Shown here: positions 6,917-13,660 of the stretch, piece by piece
Layout of the letters: every line of letters starts with the position of its first letter
Position numbering within the stretch: the stretch's first letter is position 1
The notes under the pieces: model-generated
The model's input: only the letters and a program-made list of their open reading frames with translations
Told to the model about the DNA's origin: nothing
The model's database searches: none
From: a virus
DNA: 27,676 bases
Direction: 5' to 3' (one strand)
Virus record (IMG/VR): IMGVR_UViG_3300044833_000024
Coordinates: 1-27,676 of that record
Program-made: the position numbers and the translations under genes

Positions 6917-7471
6917 GTGCATGAGAGTGTGCTCAATTTTGTTGAGCGAATGCTGACAGTCGCAGATGTCTCCGGGAAACGGATCCTTGAAGTGGGCAGT
7001 TACGACGTGAACGGTAGCGTCCGCCCGTATATTGAATCCCTGTCTCCTGCACAGTATCTCGGCGTGGATGCCAGTTCCGGGCCACGGGTGGATCAGGTGG
7101 TGGATTGCACGCAGCTGTGCGCAGCGGTGGGCGACGGCTGGGACGTTGTGGTGAGCACCGAGATGCTTGAGCATGTACGAGACTGGCAAGCCTGCGTGAC
7201 ACATCTGGCCGCTGCTGTCGCACCGGATGGTCTGCTACTCGTCACTACCCGCTCCCCCGGCTTCCGGTACCACCCATATCCCGAGGATCACTGGCGGTAC
7301 ACAACTGAGGCGATGCTGCAGATACTTGACGCGCTGAATTTGAGCTGTCTGAAGCTGGAAGATGATAGCCAAGCGCCGGGTGTGTTCGCGCTGGCCCGTA
7401 AGGGGCTGGGATGGCAGCCGCATCCGGAATTGCTGGCTGGCGTCGCGATGGAACAGGTTTATGGCGATTGA
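6917..7471 (+). CDS. SAM-dependent methyltransferase (class I), probably sugar-modifying
   Basis: This 184-residue Rossmann-fold enzyme has the SAM-binding loop in ILEVGSYDVNGSV (about 24-35), an acidic residue after strand 2 in YLGVDASSG, and strand 4 with WDVVVSTEMLEHV (about 75-87). The region FRYHPYPEDHWRY resembles glycan or glycolipid methyltransferases. I chose GTG 6917 because GGGGAG at 6905-6910 is 6 bases upstream. The frame is open further upstream only into the HNH gene. It overlaps the following glycosyltransferase by 11 bases. A role in methylating a sugar placed on the virion by the neighbouring glycosyltransferases is inferred from context. DNA methylation is unlikely because no DPPY/NPPY-type motif is present. 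Confidence 0.8.
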   Translation: MHESVLNFVERMLTVADVSGKRILEVGSYDVNGSVRPYIESLSPAQYLGVDASSGPRVDQVVDCTQLCAAVGDGWDVVVSTEMLEHVRDWQACVTHLAAAVAPDGLLLVTTRSPGFRYHPYPEDHWRYTTEAMLQILDALNLSCLKLEDDSQAPGVFALARKGLGWQPHPELLAGVAMEQVYGD

Positions 7472-8735
7472 CCTGTCGGTGCTCGTCTGCTCGACGCACA
7501 CCCGGTACCGGACGTTCGGGCCAGCCATTCAACGCCAGGTATTCGAACAGTACGAGGCGCTACCGGCGAGCTACCAGGACCGCATCGAGATTCTGATCTT
7601 GACCGATACGAAAAGCATGATGCTGGGGCACAAGCGCAACTGCATGGTTGATATTGCACAAGGCCGCTACGTGCAATTCGTTGACGACGACGACCGCATA
7701 GCACCCGACATGTTCAGCGCAGTCCTTGATGCCACCACCAGTGACGCCGATGTGATCACCTTCCTGGCATCGGTAACGCTGAACGGTGGCCCGCCGAAGA
7801 TTTGCCGGTTCTCCAAGGACCACGCCGACGACTATGAGACGCCCGAAGAGTATGGGCGGCTGCCCAATCACATCTGCTGCATCCGCAAAGAGTTAGCGGC
7901 TAAGGTGTCGTTCCCGCACGTGGCGCGCGGCGAGGACGCGGGATTCTCCAAACTGCTGCATCCGCACCTGCACAGCCAGCACCACATCGACCGGGTGCTG
8001 TACTTCTACGACTATTCAGACGAGACCACCGAGACGCAGCTGCACCGGCCTGCTGCGGTGCGGCGGCGGCAACAGCCAGCCATCGTTGACGTGGTGGTGC
8101 TTTCCTACGCCAAGACCCCCGAGCTAGCAGCGATGACGCAAGAAACCGTGCGGTCCTGCGTGGCCACCGCCGACTCGCTACCCGTCAACGTCACAGTGCT
8201 TGAGCAGGAGGCGGGATACACCTACGACTACGCGCAGACAGTCCACGTGCCAGCCGCGTTCAACTACAACGCATTCGCCAATCGCGGCGCGGACCTCGGG
8301 TCGGCCGAATGGATCATGGTTGCCAATAACGATCTCGTCTTCCACGACGGCTGGCTGCACCACCTGCTGGCAGCCCAGCACCCGGTGGTGTCCCCGAAAT
8401 GCCCGCACGACGAGCGGCAGAGAGACATCACTGTCAATACCACCGGTTACACGATCGGTCGCCATTTATCGGGCTGGTGTTTCATGCTGCGTCGCGACTT
8501 GTGGCGCGCGATTGGGGGCTTCGACGAGTGCGTCAGCTTTTGGTATTCGGACAACGTGGTAGTCGAGCAGGTGCGGGCGGCTGGTGTGACACCGATGCTG
8601 GTGGTGGACTCGGTGGTGGAACATCTACGGTCTATGACGCTGAACCAGATGGCGAATTACGACGAGTTGACGCGGCAGCAGCAGGCTGTATTCGAGGCTC
8701 GGTATGGAGCGGTGACGCCGAGGGTGGATGGGTAG
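7461..8735 (+). CDS. Two-domain family-2-like (GT-A) glycosyltransferase
   Basis: This 424-residue protein appears to be two GT-A glycosyltransferase domains in one chain. Domain 1 (about 1-200) has LSVLVCSTHTR at the nucleotide-sugar strand, the helix MLGHKRNCMVDIAQGRYVQF, the metal-binding DxD in VDDDDR (74-79) and an acceptor-side GEDAGFS (157-163). Domain 2 (about 207-424) restarts with VDVVVLSYAKTPELAAMT, then has VANNDLVFHDGW (287-298, NND in place of DxD), a GWCFMLRRDLWRAIGGFDE segment (338-356) and an acidic SDNVVVEQVRAAG. The ATG at 7461 follows GAACAGG and overlaps the methyltransferase end. Substrates cannot be read from sequence. Virion glycosylation is known in some mycobacteriophages and fits this position downstream of the capsid gene. 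Confidence 0.82.
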   Translation: MAIDLSVLVCSTHTRYRTFGPAIQRQVFEQYEALPASYQDRIEILILTDTKSMMLGHKRNCMVDIAQGRYVQFVDDDDRIAPDMFSAVLDATTSDADVITFLASVTLNGGPPKICRFSKDHADDYETPEEYGRLPNHICCIRKELAAKVSFPHVARGEDAGFSKLLHPHLHSQHHIDRVLYFYDYSDETTETQLHRPAAVRRRQQPAIVDVVVLSYAKTPELAAMTQETVRSCVATADSLPVNVTVLEQEAGYTYDYAQTVHVPAAFNYNAFANRGADLGSAEWIMVANNDLVFHDGWLHHLLAAQHPVVSPKCPHDERQRDITVNTTGYTIGRHLSGWCFMLRRDLWRAIGGFDECVSFWYSDNVVVEQVRAAGVTPMLVVDSVVEHLRSMTLNQMANYDELTRQQQAVFEARYGAVTPRVDG

Positions 8736-8747
8736 CGGCTGGCTGGG

Positions 8748-9437
8748 ATGGCATCCATGAAAGTGGTTGCGCTGCTGTCCTGGTATGAGGAGCCGGCATC
8801 ATGGCTCGCGGAATGCGTTGCCAGTACCGCGAAACTGTGCGACCACATCATCGCAGTGGATGGACCTTACGCACTGTTTCCGGGTGCGTTGCGTAAACCT
8901 GCGAGCGGCACCGAGCAGGCTGAGACGATTCTGCACACTGCGGCAGGCGCTGGTATCGGCTGCACCATCCACGCCTCGCGTCAGCCGTGGTGGGGCAACG
9001 AAGTCGAGAAGCGGGCCTACATGTTCCGCCTCGCCGAGGGTATGGCCACCGCAGATGATTGGCTGCTGCGCATCGACGCCGACGAGGTGTTGACCACCGT
9101 CCCCGGTGATACCCGCGACAAGTTGGCGAAAACATCATTGGATGTGGCGAACGTGATCATGTGGGAGCGCGACGATTCACAGTTCCCGATCCGCGTGCTA
9201 TTCCGGGCGTTACCCGGAATCACTGTGCAGCAGGCACATTACGTGGTGACGGCACCGACCGACACCGGGATCAAAGTGTTGTGTGGGCATGAGATCAAAC
9301 ACGATATGGAACCGGCAGAGACTCTGTGGGATGTGCGTGTCGAGCACCGCAGTCAGCAGCGCTCTGCGTGGCGGCGGCGTCTGAAAGATGAGTATTACGT
9401 GAAAATCCCGGCGATAGAGCAGGTGAGTGAGCTATGA
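8748..9437 (+). CDS. Glycosyltransferase, GT-A/family-2-like
   Basis: This 229-residue single-domain glycosyltransferase opens with KVVALLSWYEEPASWLAECV, continues with HIIAVDGPYALFPGA, and carries the metal/nucleotide-sugar DxD in LLRIDADEVL (Asp110 and Asp112). A later GHEIKHDMEP may supply the catalytic or acceptor site. The start is ATG 8748 or ATG 8757. The second begins exactly at the first beta strand and is equally plausible. The stop overlaps the following ATG as ATGA. It forms a cassette with the upstream methyltransferase and double glycosyltransferase. Both glycosyltransferases are likely cytoplasmic, because no membrane segment is visible. Confidence 0.82.
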   Translation: MASMKVVALLSWYEEPASWLAECVASTAKLCDHIIAVDGPYALFPGALRKPASGTEQAETILHTAAGAGIGCTIHASRQPWWGNEVEKRAYMFRLAEGMATADDWLLRIDADEVLTTVPGDTRDKLAKTSLDVANVIMWERDDSQFPIRVLFRALPGITVQQAHYVVTAPTDTGIKVLCGHEIKHDMEPAETLWDVRVEHRSQQRSAWRRRLKDEYYVKIPAIEQVSEL

Positions 9438-9691
9438 AGCCAACTGTGAGAAATTTCGACGCAGATTTTGAGGCGGCGCTAGTCGACGAGTACGAAGGCT
9501 ACAAACGGGCAGGCCGCACCGAAGCCGCCGACGCGGTGGCTAAAGTGCTTCTCGATCAGTTCGACCACGATGTGACGCCGAAACGCAAACCGGGGCGCCC
9601 TCCCAGGGAAGAGACCCCTGAACCTGAGCGCGCGGACGTTAAGGCACCTGAGACCGCGGTGCCGCCGAAGCCGCAGGCGCATAAAGGCTAA
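9434..9691 (+). CDS. Small acidic/basic protein with AT-hook-like KPGRPP segment, unknown function
   Basis: This 85-residue protein has an N-terminal helical part, FEAALVDEYEGYKRAG followed by EAADAVAKVLLDQF (about 12-47), and a disordered Pro/Glu/Lys tail. The tail contains KRKPGRPPRE (50-59), whose GRP core with flanking basic residues resembles an AT-hook. It is coupled by ATGA to the upstream glycosyltransferase, and AGGTGAG (9421-9427) serves as its ribosome site. Short proteins of this kind are common between capsid and connector genes in actinophages and are usually left unnamed. DNA binding is a guess from the tail only. Confidence 0.75.
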   Translation: MKPTVRNFDADFEAALVDEYEGYKRAGRTEAADAVAKVLLDQFDHDVTPKRKPGRPPREETPEPERADVKAPETAVPPKPQAHKG

Positions 9692-9693
9692 CA

Positions 9694-10272
9694 GTGGCTG
9701 AACCCACCACCGCCGACGTCGAAACCTACACTGGCGGGCGACTTGTCGACGGCGACGACGACACGGCCCTGTTCCTTGCGTCAGCGTTGGCCGCTGCCCG
9801 CAAGTATTGCGGCTGGCATGTCACACCAGTCAAAACCGGTGACGTGGTGAAGGTCGACGGGCCGGGCCAGCCGGTGCTGATGCTCCCAACCCTCAAGCTG
9901 GTGACATTGACCGCGGTCACCGAAGACGGTATATCACTCAACATCGCCGACCTGGATGTGTCGACCATCGGGCAGGTACGTAAGAAGTCGGCCCTGACGA
10001 GCATCTGGCCTTTAAGGCATTGGTGGTCAAGCAATTACGGCGCCATCATTGTGACGATGACGCACGGATTTGCTGACGTGCCGGACTGGAATATGGCGGT
10101 CCTGTCCATGGTCGACCAGATGTCGCTGAGCATCGGAGGCGGCGGCAGCGGCAACTTGATCGATAAGACCGTTGATGATGTCACCCTCCGCTGGTCCGAC
10201 AAGGCACCTGTGACTGCGCTGGGTGAGGCCACGCACCTTCTCGACAAATACCGGCTCTTTCCGATCGCGTGA
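9694..10272 (+). CDS. Head-to-tail adaptor (connector) protein
   Basis: This 192-residue protein is the first of the connector set and should sit under the portal ring. It shows the adaptor pattern: an N-terminal helix with ADVETYTGG, then DDTALFLASALAAARKYCGWHV (a helical hairpin typical of HK97 gp6/SPP1 gp15-like adaptors). A central beta domain (LMLPTLKLVTLTAVTEDG) follows, and a C-terminal helix ends at LLDKYRLFPIA. The GTG start at 9694 follows AAAGG. Gene order (capsid module, adaptor, stopper, gp10-like, terminator, major tail) supports the call. Confidence 0.8.
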   Translation: MAEPTTADVETYTGGRLVDGDDDTALFLASALAAARKYCGWHVTPVKTGDVVKVDGPGQPVLMLPTLKLVTLTAVTEDGISLNIADLDVSTIGQVRKKSALTSIWPLRHWWSSNYGAIIVTMTHGFADVPDWNMAVLSMVDQMSLSIGGGGSGNLIDKTVDDVTLRWSDKAPVTALGEATHLLDKYRLFPIA

Positions 10273-10292
10273 TCCTCTAAGAAGGATATGTG

Positions 10293-10625
10293 ATGCATTT
10301 CGGCTCCCAAACGGTTGGGTTTGTGACGATCACGGCGGGCACCAGGGATCGGCTCGGCGCCCCAACCCCGGTGCGCACCACGGTCAATGTGACGGGCTGC
10401 CTTATGCGCCCGGTCGCGGTCACTGAACTCGTCACCGAAACCGATGTTGCTACCGAGGCTTGGCGGTGCACGGCCCCGCCGGTCGCCGCGGCTTTGGCGG
10501 CGACAGCGACCGGTGAGCTGGTCTTCAACGGCAACACCTATCTGATCAATGGTGTGCAGTCGTTCCGGGGTTTTAACGGCATCATCGATCATGTCCGGGT
10601 GACATGTGAAAGGCAGGTTGGCTGA
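10293..10625 (+). CDS. Head-to-tail stopper
   Basis: This 110-residue beta-rich protein is expected to plug the connector after packaging. It has the short-strand layout of stopper proteins: VTITAGTRDRLGAPTP, a central VTGCLMRPVAVTELV, then GELVFNGNTYLINGVQ and a terminal strand DHVRVTCERQ. The ATG at 10293 is 6 bases after GAAGGA (10281-10286). A GTG one codon earlier is less well spaced. Its stop overlaps the next start as TGATG. Confidence 0.72.
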   Translation: MHFGSQTVGFVTITAGTRDRLGAPTPVRTTVNVTGCLMRPVAVTELVTETDVATEAWRCTAPPVAAALAATATGELVFNGNTYLINGVQSFRGFNGIIDHVRVTCERQVG

Positions 10626-10873
10626 TGGCCGAGGTTTACCGCGCGCCAGCGGGTTTCACTTACACAGACACTGATGGTGTGTCGACGAGTGTGGCCGGGG
10701 GGGCGCTTATGTCCGATGATCATCCCGATTTCAAGGGTCTTTCTCACATGTTCGTGCCGGCCGAATCCGGCCCGGTCGAGGTTGTGGCTGCTGAGCCTGC
10801 GCCGGAAACGGATGTGGCTGCTGAGCCTGCGCCGAAGACGGTTAAGCGTAGGCCCGAGAAAGCTGATGGATAA
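10625..10873 (+). CDS. Small protein with a tandem AAEPAP repeat, unknown function
   Basis: This 82-residue protein starts within TGATG. The first 50 residues (VYRAPAGFTYTDTDGVSTS, then SDDHPDFKGLSHMF) look folded. The rest is an acidic-to-basic linker with a duplicated VAAEPAP unit, encoded by a 22-base perfect direct repeat at 10783-10804 and 10813-10834, ending in a KRRPEK stretch. It sits among connector genes, so it may be a connector accessory protein. It overlaps the next gene by 8 bases. Confidence 0.7.
   Translation: MAEVYRAPAGFTYTDTDGVSTSVAGGALMSDDHPDFKGLSHMFVPAESGPVEVVAAEPAPETDVAAEPAPKTVKRRPEKADG
10783..10834 (+). repeat. 22-base tandem direct repeat within a connector-region gene
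   Basis: TGTGGCTGCTGAGCCTGCGC plus CG occurs at 10783-10804 and again at 10813-10834, period 30, in frame. It duplicates ten codons of a disordered linker. It is probably a slippage or recombination product without separate function. Confidence 0.85.
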
Positions 10874-11210
10874 TCCGTTCTCGGATTACGGTGTCTCGGA
10901 CGCCGAGCTCGAGAAGGTGTTGAACAGTTCGGAGGTCAAGGCCGGGAAGGTCAAGCTGGCTGAGGAGGCGGCCGTCTACTGGCGGTCGATCAGCCCGGTC
11001 GGGACTCCTGGAAAGCCTGATGATGATCCTCACCCGGGCCGATATCTCGCCTCGATCGAGGTCAAGGTTACTGACAAGGTGAGGGTCGGCTCGGCGCTTG
11101 AGGAGGCCGTCTACCTCGAGTACGGCACGGTGGACACCCCGGAGTTCGCGCTGCGCATTAAAACGCAGGAGCACTTCGGGGGTGGCGTGACGGATGGGCG
11201 GGGTTGGTAG
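10866..11210 (+). CDS. Tail completion / HK97 gp10-like connector protein
   Basis: This 114-residue protein has the features of the gp10-like family: an N-terminal helix through VKLAEEAAVYWRSISPVGTP, a loop with DDDPHPGRYLASIEVKV, and the hallmark final segment ALEEAVYLEYGTVDTPEFAL. It probably joins head and tail or completes the tail end. The ATG at 10866 lies inside the end of the preceding gene. The stop overlaps the next gene's GTG as TAGTG. Confidence 0.75.
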   Translation: MDNPFSDYGVSDAELEKVLNSSEVKAGKVKLAEEAAVYWRSISPVGTPGKPDDDPHPGRYLASIEVKVTDKVRVGSALEEAVYLEYGTVDTPEFALRIKTQEHFGGGVTDGRGW

Positions 11211-11629
11211 TGACCGAGTCTTTCGCTTTCGCCCCGCCCGACGTTGAGGAGTTCGTCATCTCCTGGCTGGCGCCCCTCGGCCCGGCCGGCAGTGCGGGTG
11301 CGGAACGCCCGTCAGGGGCTGTGCTGCCGTACCGGATGGTGACCCGCGTCGCCGGCACCGACGACCTGTTCTTCGATGATCCTGTCGTGTCGGTGCACAC
11401 GTTCGCCGCCACCCGAACCGCAGCAGCTGATGCCGCCAAGGTCACCCATCTCCGAATGCTTGTGCTCATTAACGATCCGTTGACCGATGTGACCATGTTC
11501 GACGGCAGTCTCGCCAACGCTGATCATGTCGAAACGGTTGAGAAACCGTATTGGGTCGACTACAAGGATGTTGCGATCAGGCGTTACGTCGCCCGTTACA
11601 GGCTCGGCCTGCACTTCGCCGCGGTCTAG
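11210..11629 (+). CDS. Tail terminator
   Basis: This 139-residue protein should cap the tail tube and set its length together with the tape measure. It starts at the GTG of TAGTG at 11210, with GGGCGGGG upstream. The layout is typical: an N-terminal helix DVEEFVISWLAPLG, strand VLPYRMVTRVAG, DDLFFDDPVVSVHTFAAT, a long helix AAADAAKVTHLRMLVLIND, then VRY-type end strands RRYVARYRLGLHF. It is the last gene before the major tail gene, as expected. Confidence 0.8.
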   Translation: MTESFAFAPPDVEEFVISWLAPLGPAGSAGAERPSGAVLPYRMVTRVAGTDDLFFDDPVVSVHTFAATRTAAADAAKVTHLRMLVLINDPLTDVTMFDGSLANADHVETVEKPYWVDYKDVAIRRYVARYRLGLHFAAV

Positions 11630-11638
11630 CACCACACA

Positions 11639-11692
11639 TTTCGCGGCCCGACGCCGCAAAGACAGCCCATCACTGCCGGAATTTCCTTCCGG
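11639..11692 (+). promoter_or_regulatory. Two short hairpins upstream of the major tail gene
   Basis: The 93-base gap holds TTT-c-GCGGC, loop CCGAC, GCCGCAAA (11639-11660; eight pairs, one bulged C), and CCGGAA, loop TTTCC, TTCCGG (11676-11692; six perfect pairs). Neither is followed by a U-run. They may be attenuators, processing sites or 5' stabilisers for the major tail message. Confidence 0.4.
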
Positions 11693-11722
11693 TCTATTCA
11701 CCATCCCCGAAAGGAAATGCAC

Positions 11723-12718
11723 ATGCCTCTACCCTCAACCGGCACTGCATGGAAGACGAGCGGGCTCAACAGCTACAAGGGTGCGCGGGTACGCCGCGGT
11801 GGCCTCGTGGCAGCGTTGGTCCGCGACTACGCAGGTGCCGCCACCGATCTGAGCCCCGCCGCGTTCTCGTCGCCGTTCGCCTTGGACGGCACACTGCGCA
11901 CCGACCTGCTGGCCACCACGGCATCCCCCAACCAGGGCTGGTATCTCGTCGGTGCTCTGCACAAGAAGGGTGTGGACATCACCCCCGACATTGCTGTCGA
12001 CAACCTGGAGATTCTGCAGTCGAACCGTGAGATCCGCTCCGACATCACCAAAGAGGGCGGCATGGTCGGTTTCACCGCTCTGGAGTCGACACCGCTTATC
12101 GACTGCCTGGACTACAACCTTCCGTTGACGTCGCTGCAGGACATCGGCACTGTCGGGTATTTGATGAGTAAGGCTGTTGATGCTGATCTGGTTGAGCGGC
12201 AACTGATCCTGATCCGCTCCGACAAGTCGGTCGGCAACCCCGAGTTGACTGCCTACGGGTATCCGCGTCTGACGTTGGACAAGATCAATAAGCGGACGTG
12301 GGATAAGACGAACCCGGACGCGCTCGATATCAGCTTCCGTAAACTGCTCGACCCGTTCGCTGTTGATGCGAGCCTTGTTCCGGCGGCTGAGTTCAAGTGG
12401 CGTGAGGGTTCGGGCTGGCGTGCCGGCGGCGTGTTCGGCAACGTGGCACCAGTCGCGCTCGCGGTCACCGGCGCGAAGGCCACGATCACATTCGCAACGC
12501 CTGCCGGGGATCCGCCGGTCTACACGGTCACCAAGACGACCGGTGGTACTCCTTCAGCAGCGTCGATCCTCGGTTCGCCTGCAGTTGTTGGTTCTACCAC
12601 GGTGATAACGGTGCAGACGCTGACCATCGGCACCGCCTACACCTTCACCGTGACCGCCACCGGGCACGGCATCGTGGCGACGTCGCTGTCGACGAACGCG
12701 ATTACCGCCATCGCATAA
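11723..12718 (+). CDS. Major tail protein with C-terminal Ig-like domain
   Basis: This 331-residue protein is the tail tube subunit. The tube domain (about 1-235) includes RRGGLVAALVRDYAG, GWYLVGALHKKGVDITPD and SYGYP-like TAYGYPRLTLDK. A final WREGSGW marks its end. From about residue 240 an Ig/fibronectin-III-like domain follows: VALAVTGAKATITFATPAG, YTVTKTTGG, TVITVQTLTIGTAYTFTVTA. Such domains decorate tail surfaces and can bind carbohydrates. The ATG at 11723 is well spaced from GAAAGGA; the in-frame ATG at 11717 is too close to it. The gene is flanked by hairpins on both sides, which suits a highly expressed, separately controlled message. Confidence 0.92.
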   Translation: MPLPSTGTAWKTSGLNSYKGARVRRGGLVAALVRDYAGAATDLSPAAFSSPFALDGTLRTDLLATTASPNQGWYLVGALHKKGVDITPDIAVDNLEILQSNREIRSDITKEGGMVGFTALESTPLIDCLDYNLPLTSLQDIGTVGYLMSKAVDADLVERQLILIRSDKSVGNPELTAYGYPRLTLDKINKRTWDKTNPDALDISFRKLLDPFAVDASLVPAAEFKWREGSGWRAGGVFGNVAPVALAVTGAKATITFATPAGDPPVYTVTKTTGGTPSAASILGSPAVVGSTTVITVQTLTIGTAYTFTVTATGHGIVATSLSTNAITAIA

Positions 12719-12725
12719 ACAGTCC

Positions 12726-12777
12726 CCCGCCGGGGCAGGCGATGGGCTGTCGTCTGCCTCGGCGGGTTCAGCCCATC
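12726..12777 (+). terminator. Strong hairpin (possible pseudoknot) after the major tail gene
   Basis: CCCGCCGGGGCAGGCGA (12726-12742) pairs with TCGTCTGCCTCGGCGGG (12750-12766) over 17 positions, two of them G-U. The seven-base loop TGGGCTG (12743-12749) is fully complementary to CAGCCCA at 12769-12775, so the loop can pair downstream as an H-type pseudoknot. The 9-base match GATGGGCTG/CAGCCCATC gives an alternative stem. There is no U-run, which is not required by all actinobacterial terminators. It is a terminator or mRNA-end stabiliser between the major tail and chaperone genes. Confidence 0.7.
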
Positions 12778-12815
12778 CCCTGCAGCCCGTCAGCCCGAAA
12801 GGAAAGCAGACCACA

Positions 12816-13295
12816 ATGTCTGAACCAAACGGAGACACCCCAAAGATCCGCCCAATGAAGCCTGTGGAAGCACGCGAGCAGGCCGCCGAATACCTCGGCT
12901 TCATGGCGGGAAAATCATTGGATTTGGGTGACGGTGAACCGTTCGAAATCCCCAACCCCGGACTACTCGATGACGATCAGCAGGTCGCCTACGACGAGCT
13001 GCAGGCCAGCCTCGAAGACCTTGACCAGGAGGATGTCGAGATTCGCCCCGGGATCACTGAAAGCCGACCGAAGGATCCGCACCGTATCGACGGGAAACTC
13101 CTCGAACCGTACAACATTCGGCTGTGCAAAGCCCTGTTCGGTGAACAGGGGTATCAGCGGTTCAAGGCGGCTGGTGGGCGGTCGGCTGACGTGGGTATTT
13201 ATTGGACGCAGATGAGTAGGCAGTTGACGGAGCGGATCAAATCCGACTCGAAAAGTGCTGATGGCGGCGGCGCTGTGGGCGCGGTATCCGACTGA
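12816..13295 (+). CDS. Tail assembly chaperone, short form (gpG-like)
   Basis: This 159-residue protein is made when no frameshift occurs. It coats the tape measure before tube assembly. It has an acidic N-terminal half (MAGKSLDLGDGEPFEI, then LLDDDQQVAYDELQ), a conserved helical part PYNIRLCKALFGEQGYQRF, and a region ending GIYWTQMSRQLTERIK that is typical of actinophage chaperones. A low-complexity SADGGGAVGAVSD end follows after the frameshift point. The ATG at 12816 lies after GAAAGGAAAG (12796-12805). Confidence 0.85.
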   Translation: MSEPNGDTPKIRPMKPVEAREQAAEYLGFMAGKSLDLGDGEPFEIPNPGLLDDDQQVAYDELQASLEDLDQEDVEIRPGITESRPKDPHRIDGKLLEPYNIRLCKALFGEQGYQRFKAAGGRSADVGIYWTQMSRQLTERIKSDSKSADGGGAVGAVSD

Positions 13296-13647
13296 GATCG
13301 AATTCGATCTCTCACATGAACATCACCGCCATATCCGCGAGTGGCACCAAGGCCAGATGAGTAGCCGCGAGCTCCTCGTGCTGATCGTCAACCAGCCTGA
13401 GGATGGAGACTCGGCGTACCAGAGGGAGCGCCGCGATGGTGACTGGACGGTGCACCAGCACATCGCTAAGACGACGGCTAATGCGCTGCTGGACTTGAAC
13501 GCCAGCAGCGGCGGCGAAGGCTATGTGCCGGAACACTTCCAGTCGCCAGCAGAAATGGCGGCGGAAGAAGCTGAAGCCGAAGCCGATGAATGGCTCGACG
13601 ATGAACGCGACCATGTCGAAGCGCAGCTGCACGGCGAGACAACATGA
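12816..13647 (+). CDS. Tail assembly chaperone, frameshifted long form (gpGT-like)
   Basis: The downstream frame is open from 13228 (after a TGA at 13225) to 13647 and encodes the T portion: ALWARYPTEIEFDLSHEHHR, REWHQGQMSSRELLVLIVNQ, then an acidic, Glu/Ala-rich tail. It has no plausible ribosome site of its own. The two frames are joined across 13228-13293. The G frame starts at positions divisible by 3 (12816), while the T frame starts at positions leaving remainder 1. The shift is therefore +1 or -2, not -1. With a +1 slip at 13251-13254 the product is 276 residues. The long form recruits tube subunits to the tape measure. Confidence 0.75.
13248..13257 (+). other. Proposed +1 ribosomal frameshift site TCG AAA AGT G
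   Basis: In the G frame the codons are TCG AAA AGT. The A-run at 13251-13254 lets the P-site Lys tRNA move from AAA to the overlapping AAA one base on, after which GTG CTG ATG GCG is read. It is the only place in the 13228-13293 overlap where I found perfect re-pairing for +1, and I saw none for -2. The exact site is inferred. Confidence 0.5.
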
Positions 13648-13660
13648 TAGGTGGTGATCC

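Noticed and set aside
13255-13647. Independent T gene starting at GTG 13255 or ATG 13261
   Set aside because: No ribosome site is present, and G/T overlapping frames before a tape measure are normally joined by frameshift.
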